Shown here piece after piece: positions 38,237 through 46,312 of a DNA stretch of 64,000 nt. Each line of letters opens with the position of its first letter. Within the stretch, counting starts at the first letter, position 1. The notes below the pieces were generated by a model that was not told where the DNA came from, did not search any database, and worked only from the letters and a program-made list of their open reading frames with translations. This stretch comes from Acuticoccus sp965213555 (lineage in GTDB: Bacteria > Pseudomonadota > Alphaproteobacteria > Rhizobiales > Amorphaceae), in assembly GCF_965213555.1 (NCBI RefSeq), contig NZ_OZ243890.1:2790001-2854000 (forward strand), given 5' to 3'. A program made the position numbers and the translations under genes.

Positions 38237-39415
38237 ATGACGGCCGCTGCGCGAGCAGCGAGCACCGGCCAGCGATCGAGGCGCATCGACCAAGTGATCG
38301 ACCGTTTCCTCGAGTTGCGCGACCGCGCCCTTGCTAACCCGGACGTGCTGGCGCGGGCGAGCGGGACGTGGCTTGGGCGACAGATCGCCCGGCGCGAGGC
38401 TCGTGCGCTGTTCGACGTCACCGCAGGGTTCGTCTACTCGCAGGTGCTGCGTGCGGCGGTGGAGCTCGACCTCCTCGCCATCCTGTTGGAACGGCCCATC
38501 GACGTCGCGCAGCTTGCCGAGCGGCTCGACCTCACCGCGGAGGCTGCCCTCGCACTCCTCGTCGCGGCCGAGCCGCTGCGCCTCGTCGAGCCGCGACGCG
38601 GCGGGCGGTGGGGGCTCGGACGACGCGGTGCTGCGCTCCTCGGCAACCCGGGCGCGATCGCCATGGTGCGGCATCATGACCTGTTCTACCGCGAGCTCGC
38701 CGACCCCGTAGCGCTGCTGCGCCGCGGCCACGGCGAGGCGATGAGCCGGTTCTGGCCCTACGCCCGCGGCGGCAGCGCGGTGCCGGCGGGCGCGGAGGAG
38801 GCTTACAGCCAACTGATGGCGGCCTCCCAGGCGTTCGTCGCGCGCGAGGTGCTGGCAGCGGTCTCGCTGAGACGTCACGCGAGGCTGCTCGACGTCGGCG
38901 GCGGGGACGGGGTGTTCGCACGCGCGGCGGCGGAGCGCCATCCGCACCTCGAGGTCACCGTCCTCGACCTCGCGCCGGTGGCGGCGCGGGCAGCCGAGCG
39001 CCTGGCGGACCTCGGTCCGCGGGTGCGCGCTGTGGCCGGGGACTTCTTGGTTGACCCGCTGCCGCGGGGGGCGGACGTGGTCACGCTGGTGCGTGTCGTC
39101 CACGATCACGACGACGCCCGTGCTGCGACGCTCCTGCGGCGCTGCCACGACGCACTGCCAGCCGGCGGCACCCTCGTGCTCGCCGAGCCGATGGCGGGTC
39201 GGCCGGCTGCCCCGGGCCTCGCGCCGTACTTCAGCTTCTACCTCTTCGCCATGGGCTCGGGGCGCCCGCGGACCGCGCGCGAGCTCATCGCCATCGTCCG
39301 CGCTGCCGGGTTCGTCGCTGCAAGGCTGCGTTCGCCGCGCAACCCCACCGCCTGCGACGTCCTCGTCGCCCACAAGGCAAGGGTCCGATCGACTGAAAAC
39401 GTCAAACCGAATTGA
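38237..39415 (+). CDS. crtF: Demethylspheroidene / hydroxyneurosporene O-methyltransferase
   Basis: A 392-residue SAM-dependent methyltransferase that methylates the tertiary hydroxyl made by CrtC. A helical dimerisation domain of the plant-type O-methyltransferase family (about residues 50-200) precedes the SAM motif LLDVGGGDGVFARAA near residue 217. VRVVHDHDDARA and LAEPMAG follow at the active-site end. The ATG at 38237 is preferred over an in-frame TTG at 38138 that lies within the operator. Its 3' end overlaps the first bchC operator, so crtF and bchC probably also form a superoperon by read-through. Confidence 0.92.
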   Translation: MTAAARAASTGQRSRRIDQVIDRFLELRDRALANPDVLARASGTWLGRQIARREARALFDVTAGFVYSQVLRAAVELDLLAILLERPIDVAQLAERLDLTAEAALALLVAAEPLRLVEPRRGGRWGLGRRGAALLGNPGAIAMVRHHDLFYRELADPVALLRRGHGEAMSRFWPYARGGSAVPAGAEEAYSQLMAASQAFVAREVLAAVSLRRHARLLDVGGGDGVFARAAAERHPHLEVTVLDLAPVAARAAERLADLGPRVRAVAGDFLVDPLPRGADVVTLVRVVHDHDDARAATLLRRCHDALPAGGTLVLAEPMAGRPAAPGLAPYFSFYLFAMGSGRPRTARELIAIVRAAGFVAARLRSPRNPTACDVLVAHKARVRSTENVKPN

Positions 39416-39417
39416 CA
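39400..39417. promoter_or_regulatory. PpsR/CrtJ-type operator, upstream site of bchC
   Basis: CGTCAAACCGAATTGACA matches TGT-N12-ACA except for its first base. It overlaps the crtF stop codon and contains the TTGACA -35 element of the bchC promoter. Confidence 0.7.
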
Positions 39418-39439
39418 CCTCCGAATGTCAATTTAGAAT
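39412..39439 (+). promoter_or_regulatory. bchC: Sigma-70-like bchC promoter
   Basis: TTGACA (39412-39417) and TAGAAT (39434-39439) are separated by 16 bp, a near-consensus housekeeping promoter 52 bp upstream of the bchC ATG. The -35 element lies in the first PpsR-type operator and the -10 in the second, so a bound repressor would block polymerase directly. This is the same architecture as in Rhodobacter bchC. Confidence 0.65.
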
Positions 39440-39443
39440 GACA
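39426..39443. promoter_or_regulatory. PpsR/CrtJ-type operator, downstream site of bchC
   Basis: TGTCAATTTAGAATGACA is an exact TGT-N12-ACA match, 8 bp after the upstream site, and covers the -10 element TAGAAT. Confidence 0.75.
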
Positions 39444-39490
39444 GCTACAACGACGGGAGGCCAAGCTCCACGCGTCGGGGCAGGGAAGCC

Positions 39491-40414
39491 ATGCAGACCA
39501 CCGCCATCGTCTTCGATCAGCCGGGACGCCTCGACGTCCGTCCGCTTCGGCTCCGTGATCCGAGGGACGGGGACGTGGTGGTCGAGGTGCGTCATTCGGG
39601 CATCAGCACTGGCACCGAGCGGCTGTTGTGGACCGGCCGGATGCCGGCCTTCCCGGGCATGGGCTACCCGCTGGTGCCCGGCTACGAGGCCGTCGGCACC
39701 GTGGTCGAGGCGCCCGAGGGCGCGTCGGTGCGGCCTGGGACGCAAGTCTTCGTTCCCGGCACCCACGCCTTCGAGGACGTGCGTTGCCTGTTCGGCGCCA
39801 GCGCAGCCGCGCTTGTCGTCCCTCACGACCGAATCGTGCCGGTGGACCGTGCGCTCGGTGCGGACGCGGCGCTCCTCGCCCTTGCGGCCACGGCGCGGCA
39901 CGCCATCGCCGACGCCACGCCGGACCTCGTGGTGGGGCACGGCGCGCTCGGACGGCTCGTTGCGCGCCTCGCGGTGGCGGCGGGCGGGCCGGTCCCCACG
40001 GTGTGGGAGACCGAGCCGCGACGGCGCGACGGTGCGCGGGGCTACGAGGTGGTCCACCCCGACGCCGACCCTCGGCGGGACTACCGCACCATCGTCGACG
40101 TGTCGGGCGACGCGGCGCTGGTCGACACCCTGATCGCGCGGCTCGCGCCGGGCGGCGAGGTGGTCCTTGCCGGGTTCTACGCGGACCGCATCGGCTTCGC
40201 CTTCCCGCCGGCCTTCATGAAGGAGGCGCGGCTGCGCATCGCCGCGCAGTGGCAGCCCGCCGACCTCGAGGCGGTGCGCGGGTTGGTGGCGGACGGCACG
40301 CTCTGCCTCGACGGCATCGTCAGCCATTCCGCGCCTGCCACGGACGCGGCCCACGCCTACGCCACCGCCTTCGACGACCCGGACTGCCTCAAGATGGTTC
40401 TTACCTGGAGCTGA
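39491..40414 (+). CDS. bchC: Bacteriochlorophyllide a dehydrogenase BchC
   Basis: A 307-residue zinc-less medium-chain dehydrogenase-type enzyme that oxidises the C-3 hydroxyethyl group of the chlorin or bacteriochlorin ring to acetyl, late in bacteriochlorophyll a synthesis. HSGISTGTERLLWTGRMP, YPLVPGYEAVGTVVEAP and VVGHGALGRLVARLAVAAGG (nucleotide fold) are characteristic. The ATG at 39491 follows GGGGCAGGGAAGCC. It heads bchCXYZ, with 6 bp to bchX, under the tandem PpsR operators. Confidence 0.95.
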   Translation: MQTTAIVFDQPGRLDVRPLRLRDPRDGDVVVEVRHSGISTGTERLLWTGRMPAFPGMGYPLVPGYEAVGTVVEAPEGASVRPGTQVFVPGTHAFEDVRCLFGASAAALVVPHDRIVPVDRALGADAALLALAATARHAIADATPDLVVGHGALGRLVARLAVAAGGPVPTVWETEPRRRDGARGYEVVHPDADPRRDYRTIVDVSGDAALVDTLIARLAPGGEVVLAGFYADRIGFAFPPAFMKEARLRIAAQWQPADLEAVRGLVADGTLCLDGIVSHSAPATDAAHAYATAFDDPDCLKMVLTWS

Positions 40415-40420
40415 CGGCCC

Positions 40421-41419
40421 ATGGACTTTTCAGACCGACACTCCGCGATGGACGAAGCCCTGAGGCAAGAGGCGGCGGTCGAGCCGGACGCACCGTCGAC
40501 TGCCCCGGTGACCAAGCAGACGCAGATCATCGCGATCTACGGCAAGGGCGGCATCGGCAAGTCGTTCACGCTGTCGAACCTCAGCTACATGATGGCGCAG
40601 CAGGGCAAGCGCGTCCTCCTCATCGGCTGCGACCCGAAGTCCGACACCACCTCGCTGCTGTTCGGCGGCAAGGCGTGCCCCACGATCATCGAGACCTCCT
40701 CGAAGCGGAAGCTCGCCGGCGAGGAGCTGAAGATCGAGGATGTGTGCTTCAAGCGCGACGGCGTGTTCGCCATGGAGCTCGGCGGACCCGAGGTCGGCCG
40801 CGGCTGCGGCGGGCGCGGCATCATCCACGGCTTCGAGCAGCTCGAGAAGCTCGGCTTCCACGACTGGGACTTCGACTACGTCCTCCTCGACTTCCTGGGC
40901 GACGTGGTGTGTGGCGGCTTCGGCCTGCCGATCGCCAGGGACATGTGCCAGAAGGTCATCGTCGTCGGTTCCAACGACCTTCAGTCGCTCTACGTCGCCA
41001 ACAACGTGTGCTCGGCGGTGGAGTACTTCCGCAAGCTCGGCGGCAATGTCGGCGTCGCGGGCCTCGTGGTGAACAAGGACGACGGGACCGGCGAGGCGGC
41101 AGCGTTCGCCAAGGCCGTGGGCATCCCCGTGCTGTCGGCGATCCCGGCCAACGAGGACATCCGCAGGAAGTCCGCGAACTACCAGATCGTCGGCAAGCCG
41201 GGTTCGGAGTGGGCCCCGCTGTTCGAGGAGCTCGCCACCAACGTCGCCGAGGCGCCTCCGGTGCACCCGACGCCGCTGTCGTCTGACGGGTTGCTGGGCC
41301 TGTTCACGCCCGACGAGACCGGGGCGAACGTGACGCTCAAGCCGGCGAGCCAGGCGGACATGCGCGGCGTCGATCACGTCGAGCGGCGCTCCCTCGAAGT
41401 CGTCTACGACGAGGTTTGA
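40421..41419 (+). CDS. bchX: Chlorophyllide a reductase iron protein BchX
   Basis: The 332-residue ATP-dependent reductase component of chlorophyllide a reductase (COR), which feeds electrons to BchYZ to make the bacteriochlorin ring. It resembles NifH. Walker A YGKGGIGKSFTLSNL lies at residues 40-54, with the Ser-Phe variant typical of BchX. Cluster-ligand cysteines lie in GRGCGGRGI and DVVCGGFGLP, and switch regions follow GCDPKSDTTS. The approximately 30-residue N-terminal leader is usual for BchX. Its TGA is followed at once by bchY. Confidence 0.97.
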   Translation: MDFSDRHSAMDEALRQEAAVEPDAPSTAPVTKQTQIIAIYGKGGIGKSFTLSNLSYMMAQQGKRVLLIGCDPKSDTTSLLFGGKACPTIIETSSKRKLAGEELKIEDVCFKRDGVFAMELGGPEVGRGCGGRGIIHGFEQLEKLGFHDWDFDYVLLDFLGDVVCGGFGLPIARDMCQKVIVVGSNDLQSLYVANNVCSAVEYFRKLGGNVGVAGLVVNKDDGTGEAAAFAKAVGIPVLSAIPANEDIRRKSANYQIVGKPGSEWAPLFEELATNVAEAPPVHPTPLSSDGLLGLFTPDETGANVTLKPASQADMRGVDHVERRSLEVVYDEV

Positions 41420-41421
41420 GC

Positions 41422-43035
41422 ATGGACCTCATCGCTCGCCACGAGGCCCGCAGGGGCGCGCCAGCGTCGAACGCCGTCGCCTACGACGACGCAGCCGACG
41501 CACCGCTCGACAACGCCGCGGCGGCGCCTTCAGCCGAGCCCGCCGCCTCACCGGTGCCGCAGGATGGCGACGTCGGCTGCCACGCGGGCGCCGACACCAT
41601 GCGCGCCGCCGCCGAGGCGGCCGGCAAGAGCGAGACCTTGGAGCGCTACGCGGCGGACTACCCGAAGGGGCCGCACGACCAGCCCCAGTCCATGTGCCCC
41701 GCGTTCGGCTCGCTGCGCGTCGGCCTTCGCATGCGCCGCACCGCCTCGATCCTCTCGGGCTCGGCCTGCTGCGTCTACGGCCTGACGTTCACCTCGCACT
41801 TCTACGGCGCCAAGCGCACCGTCGGGTACGTGCCGTTCGACTCGGAGACGCTCGTCACCGGCAAGCTGTTCGAGGACATCCGCGAGGCCGTCTTCGCCAC
41901 CGCCGACCCGGAGCGCTACGACGCCGTCGTCGTCACCAACCTGTGCGTGCCGACGGCGTCGGGCGTGCCGCTGCAGCTCCTTCCCAAGGCGATCAACGGG
42001 GTCAGGATCGTCGGCATCGACGTGCCGGGCTTCGGCGTGCCGACCCACGCGGAGGCCAAGGACGTCCTCGCCGGCGCGATGCTCGCCTACGCCCGCTCCG
42101 AGGCCGAGGCGGGGCCGGTCGCAGCGCCGCGCGAGCGGACGGACCTGCCGACCGTGACGCTCCTCGGCGAGGTGTTCCCGGCCGACCCCATCGGCATCGG
42201 CATGCTGTTGCGGCCCATGGGGCTCGCGGCGGGGCCGGTGGTGCCGACGCGCGAGTGGCGCGAGCTCTACTCCGCGCTGGACTGCGCGGCGGTCGCCGCG
42301 ATCCATCCGTTCTACACCGCCTCGGTGCGCGAGTTCCGTGCCGCGGGGCGCGCCATCGTCGGCTCTGCGCCGGTGGGGGTCGAGGGCACGCACGACTGGC
42401 TCGCCGCCATCGGCGAGGCCTGCGGCGTGGCCGCCGACAAGGTCGCCGCCGCGCAGGACGCCGCCGTCGGCGCGATCCGCGGCGCGCTCGCCGCGGCGCC
42501 CATCGCAGGCCGCATCACGGTGTCGGGCTACGAGGGATCCGAGCTTTTGGTGGCGCGCCTCCTCGTCGAGTCCGGCGCAACCGTGCCCTACGTCGGCACC
42601 GCCTGCCCGAAGACGCCGTGGTCCGAGGCGGACCGCGCGTGGCTCGAGGCTCGCGGCGTCGAGGTCGTCTACCGCGCCTCGCTGGAGTCCGACATCGCCG
42701 CCGTCGACGCCCACGCCCCGGACCTTGCCATCGGCACGACGCCCGTCGTCCAGCACGCCAAGTCGCGCCGCATCCCGGCGCTCTACTTCACCAACCTCAT
42801 CTCCGCGCGGCCGCTGATGGGCGCCGCGGGGGCCGGCTCCCTCGCCGCCGTGATCAACGGAGCGCTCGGCAACCGCGCCCGCTTCGAGGCGATGAGCGCC
42901 TTCTTCGAGGGCGTGGGCGAGGGCCATGCGGCGGGCGTGTGGGAGGAGGTCCCGCAGGACCGCCCGCAGTTCAAGGCGAAGTACGCCAAGCAGCGCGCCG
43001 CCGCCGTCAAGGCGCAGGAGGCGGTCGGATGCTAG
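41422..43035 (+). CDS. bchY: Chlorophyllide a reductase subunit Y
   Basis: A 537-residue catalytic subunit of COR, related to NifD/BchN. Cluster-binding cysteines lie in PQSMCPAFGSLRVG, SGSACCVYGL and VVTNLCVPTASG. An Ala/Pro-rich variable leader fills the first 60 residues. The ATG at 41422 is 3 bp beyond the bchX stop; a TTG at 41416 overlapping that stop is an alternative. The end overlaps bchZ by 7 bp. Confidence 0.96.
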   Translation: MDLIARHEARRGAPASNAVAYDDAADAPLDNAAAAPSAEPAASPVPQDGDVGCHAGADTMRAAAEAAGKSETLERYAADYPKGPHDQPQSMCPAFGSLRVGLRMRRTASILSGSACCVYGLTFTSHFYGAKRTVGYVPFDSETLVTGKLFEDIREAVFATADPERYDAVVVTNLCVPTASGVPLQLLPKAINGVRIVGIDVPGFGVPTHAEAKDVLAGAMLAYARSEAEAGPVAAPRERTDLPTVTLLGEVFPADPIGIGMLLRPMGLAAGPVVPTREWRELYSALDCAAVAAIHPFYTASVREFRAAGRAIVGSAPVGVEGTHDWLAAIGEACGVAADKVAAAQDAAVGAIRGALAAAPIAGRITVSGYEGSELLVARLLVESGATVPYVGTACPKTPWSEADRAWLEARGVEVVYRASLESDIAAVDAHAPDLAIGTTPVVQHAKSRRIPALYFTNLISARPLMGAAGAGSLAAVINGALGNRARFEAMSAFFEGVGEGHAAGVWEEVPQDRPQFKAKYAKQRAAAVKAQEAVGC

Positions 43036-44474
43036 TCCTCGACCACGACCGCGCCGGCGGATACTGGGGCGCCGTCTACGCCTTCACCGCGGTGAAGGGG
43101 CTGCAGGTGGTGATCGACGGCCCGGTGGGCTGCGAGAACCTGCCTGTGACCTCGGTGCTGCACTACACCGACGCACTGCCGCCCCACGAGCTGCCCATCG
43201 TGGTGACGGGGCTCGGCGAGGAGGAGCTCGGCCAGACCGGCACCGAGGGCGCCATGAAGCGCGCCTGGGGCACGCTCGACCCGGAGCTGCCGTCGGTGGT
43301 CGTGACCGGCTCCATCGCCGAGATGATCGGCGGCGGGGTGACGCCCGAAGGCACCACGATCCAGCGCTTCCTGCCGCGCACCATCGACGAGGACCAGTGG
43401 CAGTCCGCTGACCGCGCGCTGAAGTGGCTGTGGACCGAGCACGGGCCGAAGAAGGTGCCCGCCCTCAAGCCGCGCAAGGACGGGGCGAGGCCGAAGGTCA
43501 ACATCATCGGCCCGATGTACGGCACGTTCAACATGCCGTCCGACCTTGCCGAGATCCGCCGCCTGGTGGAGGGCATCGGCGCCGAGGTGAACATGGTGTT
43601 CCCGCTCGGCAGCCACCTCGCCGACGTCCGCCGCCTCGCCGAGGCCGAGGTCAACATCTGCATGTACCGCGAGTTCGGCCGCCTCCTGTGCGAGGTGCTG
43701 GAGCGGCCGTACCTGCAGGCGCCGGTCGGCCTCTCGTCGACGACGAAGTTCCTGGAGACGCTGGGCGAGCTCCTCGGGCTCGACCCGCAACCCTTCATCA
43801 CGCACGAGAAGCATACGACCATCAAGCCGCTGTGGGACCTGTGGCGCTCGGTGACGCAGGACTTCTTCGGCACGGCGAGCTTCGGCATCGTCGCCACCGA
43901 GACCTACGCGCGGGGGGTGCGGCACTTCCTCGAGGCCGACATGGGCCTGCCGTGCCAGTTCGCGTTCGCCCGCACGGCGGGGAAGAAGCCGGACAACGCT
44001 GCGGTGCGCCAGGCGATCCACGAGCGGCCGCCGCTGGTGCTTTTCGGCTCGTACAACGAGCGCATGTACAACGCCGAGGCGGGCGGGCGCGCGATGTTCA
44101 TCCCCGCCTCGTTCCCGGGCGCCATCATCCGCCGCCACACCGGCACGCCGTTCATGGGCTACGCGGGGGCGACCTACCTCGTGCAGGAGGTCTGCAACGC
44201 GCTGTTCGACGCGCTGTTCGCGATCCTGCCGCTGGGCGACGCGCTCGACGCCGTGGACGCGACGCCGGCGCGCCGGCGCACCGAGATCGCCTGGGACGCA
44301 GCGGCGCAGGCCGCGTTCGACGCCACCGTGGCGGACGAGCCGGTGCTCACCAGGATCTCCGCCGCCAAGGCGCTGCGCGACGCCGCCGAGCGCGCCGCTC
44401 GGATGGCGGGCGAGGATACCGTCATGCCCCACCACCTCGGCCCCCGCTCCAGGCGGGCCGTCGAGCCGGCGTGA
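43029..44474 (+). CDS. bchZ: Chlorophyllide a reductase subunit Z
   Basis: The 481-residue second catalytic subunit of COR. The N-terminus LDHDRAGGYWGAVYAFTAVK and the cysteine segment VIDGPVGCENLPVTSVLHY are diagnostic. VTGSIAEMIGGGVTPEGT and INIIGPMYGTFN-like regions follow (here VNIIGPMYGTFNMPSDL), and the C-terminal extension after GATYLVQEVCNALFDALF is typical. Its ATG lies within the bchY end, and pufQ starts 94 bp downstream. Confidence 0.96.
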   Translation: MLVLDHDRAGGYWGAVYAFTAVKGLQVVIDGPVGCENLPVTSVLHYTDALPPHELPIVVTGLGEEELGQTGTEGAMKRAWGTLDPELPSVVVTGSIAEMIGGGVTPEGTTIQRFLPRTIDEDQWQSADRALKWLWTEHGPKKVPALKPRKDGARPKVNIIGPMYGTFNMPSDLAEIRRLVEGIGAEVNMVFPLGSHLADVRRLAEAEVNICMYREFGRLLCEVLERPYLQAPVGLSSTTKFLETLGELLGLDPQPFITHEKHTTIKPLWDLWRSVTQDFFGTASFGIVATETYARGVRHFLEADMGLPCQFAFARTAGKKPDNAAVRQAIHERPPLVLFGSYNERMYNAEAGGRAMFIPASFPGAIIRRHTGTPFMGYAGATYLVQEVCNALFDALFAILPLGDALDAVDATPARRRTEIAWDAAAQAAFDATVADEPVLTRISAAKALRDAAERAARMAGEDTVMPHHLGPRSRRAVEPA

Positions 44475-44567
44475 CGACGACCAACGCGGGCCGGCACTGA
44501 CCGGCACGCCGACGACCGCGTGGGATGCGTCCGGCGCGGGGGACGAACGAGGAGGGAGGAGACCACG

Positions 44568-44780
44568 ATGAGCGACGTGTTCCGCGCGACGGCGAGGCAC
44601 GAGCGGGTCCGCGACTTCCGCGTGACCCTTGCCCTGACCTACCCGTTCTTCCTGGCCAGCGCGCTGGCCGGGCGCCTGTCGGCCGGCCGCCCGGGATCGG
44701 CGTTCGCCGTCCACCGGCGCGGGTCGGTGTTCGCCGAGGCGCGCGCCGCCGCCTACCGGACGCTCCCTTACGCCTTCTAG
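44568..44780 (+). CDS. pufQ: PufQ-like bacteriochlorophyll delivery protein
   Basis: A 70-residue single-helix protein in the usual pufQ position, between bchZ and pufB. The block VRDFRVTLALTYPFFLASAL corresponds to the conserved EYRVYFALIFLxALPFAL segment of PufQ, followed by a basic, Arg/Gly-rich C-terminus. PufQ is thought to bind pigment intermediates during complex assembly. Similarity is weak, as for all PufQ proteins, so the call rests on position, size and topology. GGAGGGAGGAG precedes the ATG. Confidence 0.72.
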   Translation: MSDVFRATARHERVRDFRVTLALTYPFFLASALAGRLSAGRPGSAFAVHRRGSVFAEARAAAYRTLPYAF

Positions 44781-44792
44781 GCGCAGAGATTC

Positions 44793-44838
44793 CCCGGCCG
44801 CGCGGCCGGGCGAAGAGGCCGCAATTGCGATGGCGGCC
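44793..44838 (+). repeat. Two hairpins in the pufQ-pufB intercistronic region
   Basis: CCCGGCCGC/GCGGCCGGG (44793-44810) is a perfect 18-bp palindrome, and GGCCGC/GCGGCC (44817-44838) forms a second stem. In Rhodobacter, structured RNA at this place directs cleavage that separates unstable pufQ from stable pufBA mRNA. The same role is inferred here. Confidence 0.5.
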
Positions 44839-44900
44839 GACCCCGTCGCGCGGGTGGTGCGCGGCAACTGACGGCAACGCCGTCTGCCGGAGGACTGTCA

Positions 44901-45128
44901 ATGGCAGTAGAAGAAAGACCGGTCTCCCTCTCCGGGCTGACCGAGTCGGAGGCCCAGGAGTTCCACGGCGTGTTCATGACGAGCTTCGTCCTGTTCACCG
45001 TCGTTGCGATCATCGCCCACGTGCTCGTGTGGCTGTGGCGCCCCTGGCTTCCGAGCGAGGAGGGCTACACGTCGCTCGGTGACACCATCACGATCGCTGC
45101 GGCGAGCGTGACCCAGCTGATCGCTTAG
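44901..45128 (+). CDS. pufB: LH1 antenna beta polypeptide with C-terminal extension
   Basis: Core light-harvesting (LH1) beta chain, one membrane helix. SGLTESEAQEFHGVFM holds the periplasm-side conserved Glu and His22. The helix runs about residues 25-47 and contains the bacteriochlorophyll ligand His40 in AIIAHVLVWLWRPWLP. Most LH1 beta chains stop at or just after the RPW motif; this one continues for about 24 residues (SEEGYTSLGDTITIAAASVTQLIA) to 75. CCGGAGG precedes the ATG. It is followed 14 bp later by pufA. Confidence 0.93.
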   Translation: MAVEERPVSLSGLTESEAQEFHGVFMTSFVLFTVVAIIAHVLVWLWRPWLPSEEGYTSLGDTITIAAASVTQLIA

Positions 45129-45142
45129 GAGGGCGGACGATT

Positions 45143-45331
45143 ATGTGGAGAGTCTGGCTTCTCTTCGATCCGCGCAGGACGCTGGTGGCGCTGTTCGCCT
45201 TCCTGTTCATCCTAGCGCTCCTCATCCACTTCATCCTGTTGAGCACCGACCGGTTCAACTGGATCGAGGGACCGGGGGTGGCTCAGGTCGCGACGCCGGC
45301 CGTTCCGGCAGTGACCGAGAACCCGAACTGA
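45143..45331 (+). CDS. pufA: LH1 antenna alpha polypeptide
   Basis: The 62-residue LH1 alpha chain. MWRVWLLFDPRRTLVALFAF is the classical amphipathic start and helix. The bacteriochlorophyll ligand is His29 in LALLIHFILLSTDRFNW, and Trp40 is placed to hydrogen-bond an acetyl group. The C-terminal Pro/Val/Ala tail is of ordinary length. TAGGAGGG lies before the ATG, immediately after the pufB stop. Confidence 0.95.
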   Translation: MWRVWLLFDPRRTLVALFAFLFILALLIHFILLSTDRFNWIEGPGVAQVATPAVPAVTENPN

Positions 45332-45356
45332 CACCCGGCAGAACCCAACGACGCCT

Positions 45357-45402
45357 GGTGCGGACGACGCGGGGGCACCCCGCCGGACGCCTCGCCCGCA
45401 CC
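45357..45402 (+). repeat. pufA-pufL intercistronic hairpin
   Basis: GGTGCGG (45357-45363) pairs with CCGCACC (45396-45402), enclosing a second stem GCGGGG-GCA-CCCCGC (45369-45383). A stable hairpin between pufA and pufL is the known element that protects pufBA mRNA from 3' decay and sets the LH1:reaction-centre ratio. Confidence 0.6.
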
Positions 45403-45472
45403 CATCAGCAAGGTCGCAACACAGTAAGGGTCGCAACGCCCGCCCCGGCCACGGGTGGAGGAGGTCATTCGG

Positions 45473-46297
45473 ATGGCATTGCTCAACTTTGAACGCAAGT
45501 ATCGCGTCCGCGGCGGGACGCTTGTCGGAGGGGACCTCTTCGACTTCTGGTTCGGTCCCTTCTACGTCGGCTTCTTCGGGGTCACGACGATCTTCTTCAC
45601 GGTGCTCGGCACCGCGTTCATCCTTTGGGGCGCGGCGATCGGCGACACCTGGAACCCGTGGACGATCAACATCGCGCCGCCGGACATCTCCTACGGCCTC
45701 GCCTTCGCCCCGCTCGCCGCGGGCGGGCTGTGGCAGCTCATCACGATCTGCGCCATAGGCGCGTTTGTGTCGTGGGCGCTGCGGCAGGTCGAGATCGCCC
45801 GCAAGCTCGGCATGGGCTACCACGTCGCGTTCGTGTTCTCGTTCGCGATCCTGGCGTTCGTCACGCTCAACGTCTTCCGCCCGCTCTTGATGGGGGCGTG
45901 GGGGCACGGCTTCCCCTACGGCATCTTCTCCCACCTCGATTGGGTGTCGAACGTCGGCTACCAGTACCTGCACTTCCACTACAACCCGGCGCACATGCTG
46001 GCGGTGACGTTCTTCTTCGCGAACGCGCTCGCCCTGTCGCTGCACGGCGGCCTGATCCTCGCGGCGACGAACCCGGGGCGCGGCGAGCCCGTAAAGACGC
46101 CCGACCACGAGAACGCGTTCTTCCGCGACATCATCGGCTACTCCATCGGCCCGCTCGGCATCCACCGTCTCGGCCTGTTCCTTGCGGTCAACGCGGCGCT
46201 GTGGAGCGCGATCTGCATCATCATCTCCGGGCCGTTCTGGACCCGCGGCTGGCCCGAGTGGTGGGGCTGGTGGCTCAACCTTCCGATCTGGTCGTAG
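45473..46297 (+). CDS. pufL: Photosynthetic reaction centre L subunit
   Basis: The 274-residue L subunit with five membrane helices, binding bacteriochlorophyll and ubiquinone with PufM. The start MALLNFERKYRVRGGTLVGG is canonical. LHFHYNPAHMLAVTFFFAN carries the His ligands of the special and accessory bacteriochlorophylls, ALSLHGGLIL the iron-ligand His, and GIHRLGLF the second. Length is standard. GTGGAGGAGGTC precedes the chosen ATG, though the frame is open upstream. It lies 15 bp from pufM. Confidence 0.97.
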   Translation: MALLNFERKYRVRGGTLVGGDLFDFWFGPFYVGFFGVTTIFFTVLGTAFILWGAAIGDTWNPWTINIAPPDISYGLAFAPLAAGGLWQLITICAIGAFVSWALRQVEIARKLGMGYHVAFVFSFAILAFVTLNVFRPLLMGAWGHGFPYGIFSHLDWVSNVGYQYLHFHYNPAHMLAVTFFFANALALSLHGGLILAATNPGRGEPVKTPDHENAFFRDIIGYSIGPLGIHRLGLFLAVNAALWSAICIIISGPFWTRGWPEWWGWWLNLPIWS

Positions 46298-46312
46298 AGG
46301 GAGCGCACGCAC

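Noticed and set aside
40421..44474. Nitrogenase-like genes (NifH/D/K resemblance) at bchXYZ, and again at bchL-bchB-bchN
   Set aside because: Motifs, lengths, gene order and neighbours identify chlorophyllide and protochlorophyllide reductases; there are no nif accessory genes.
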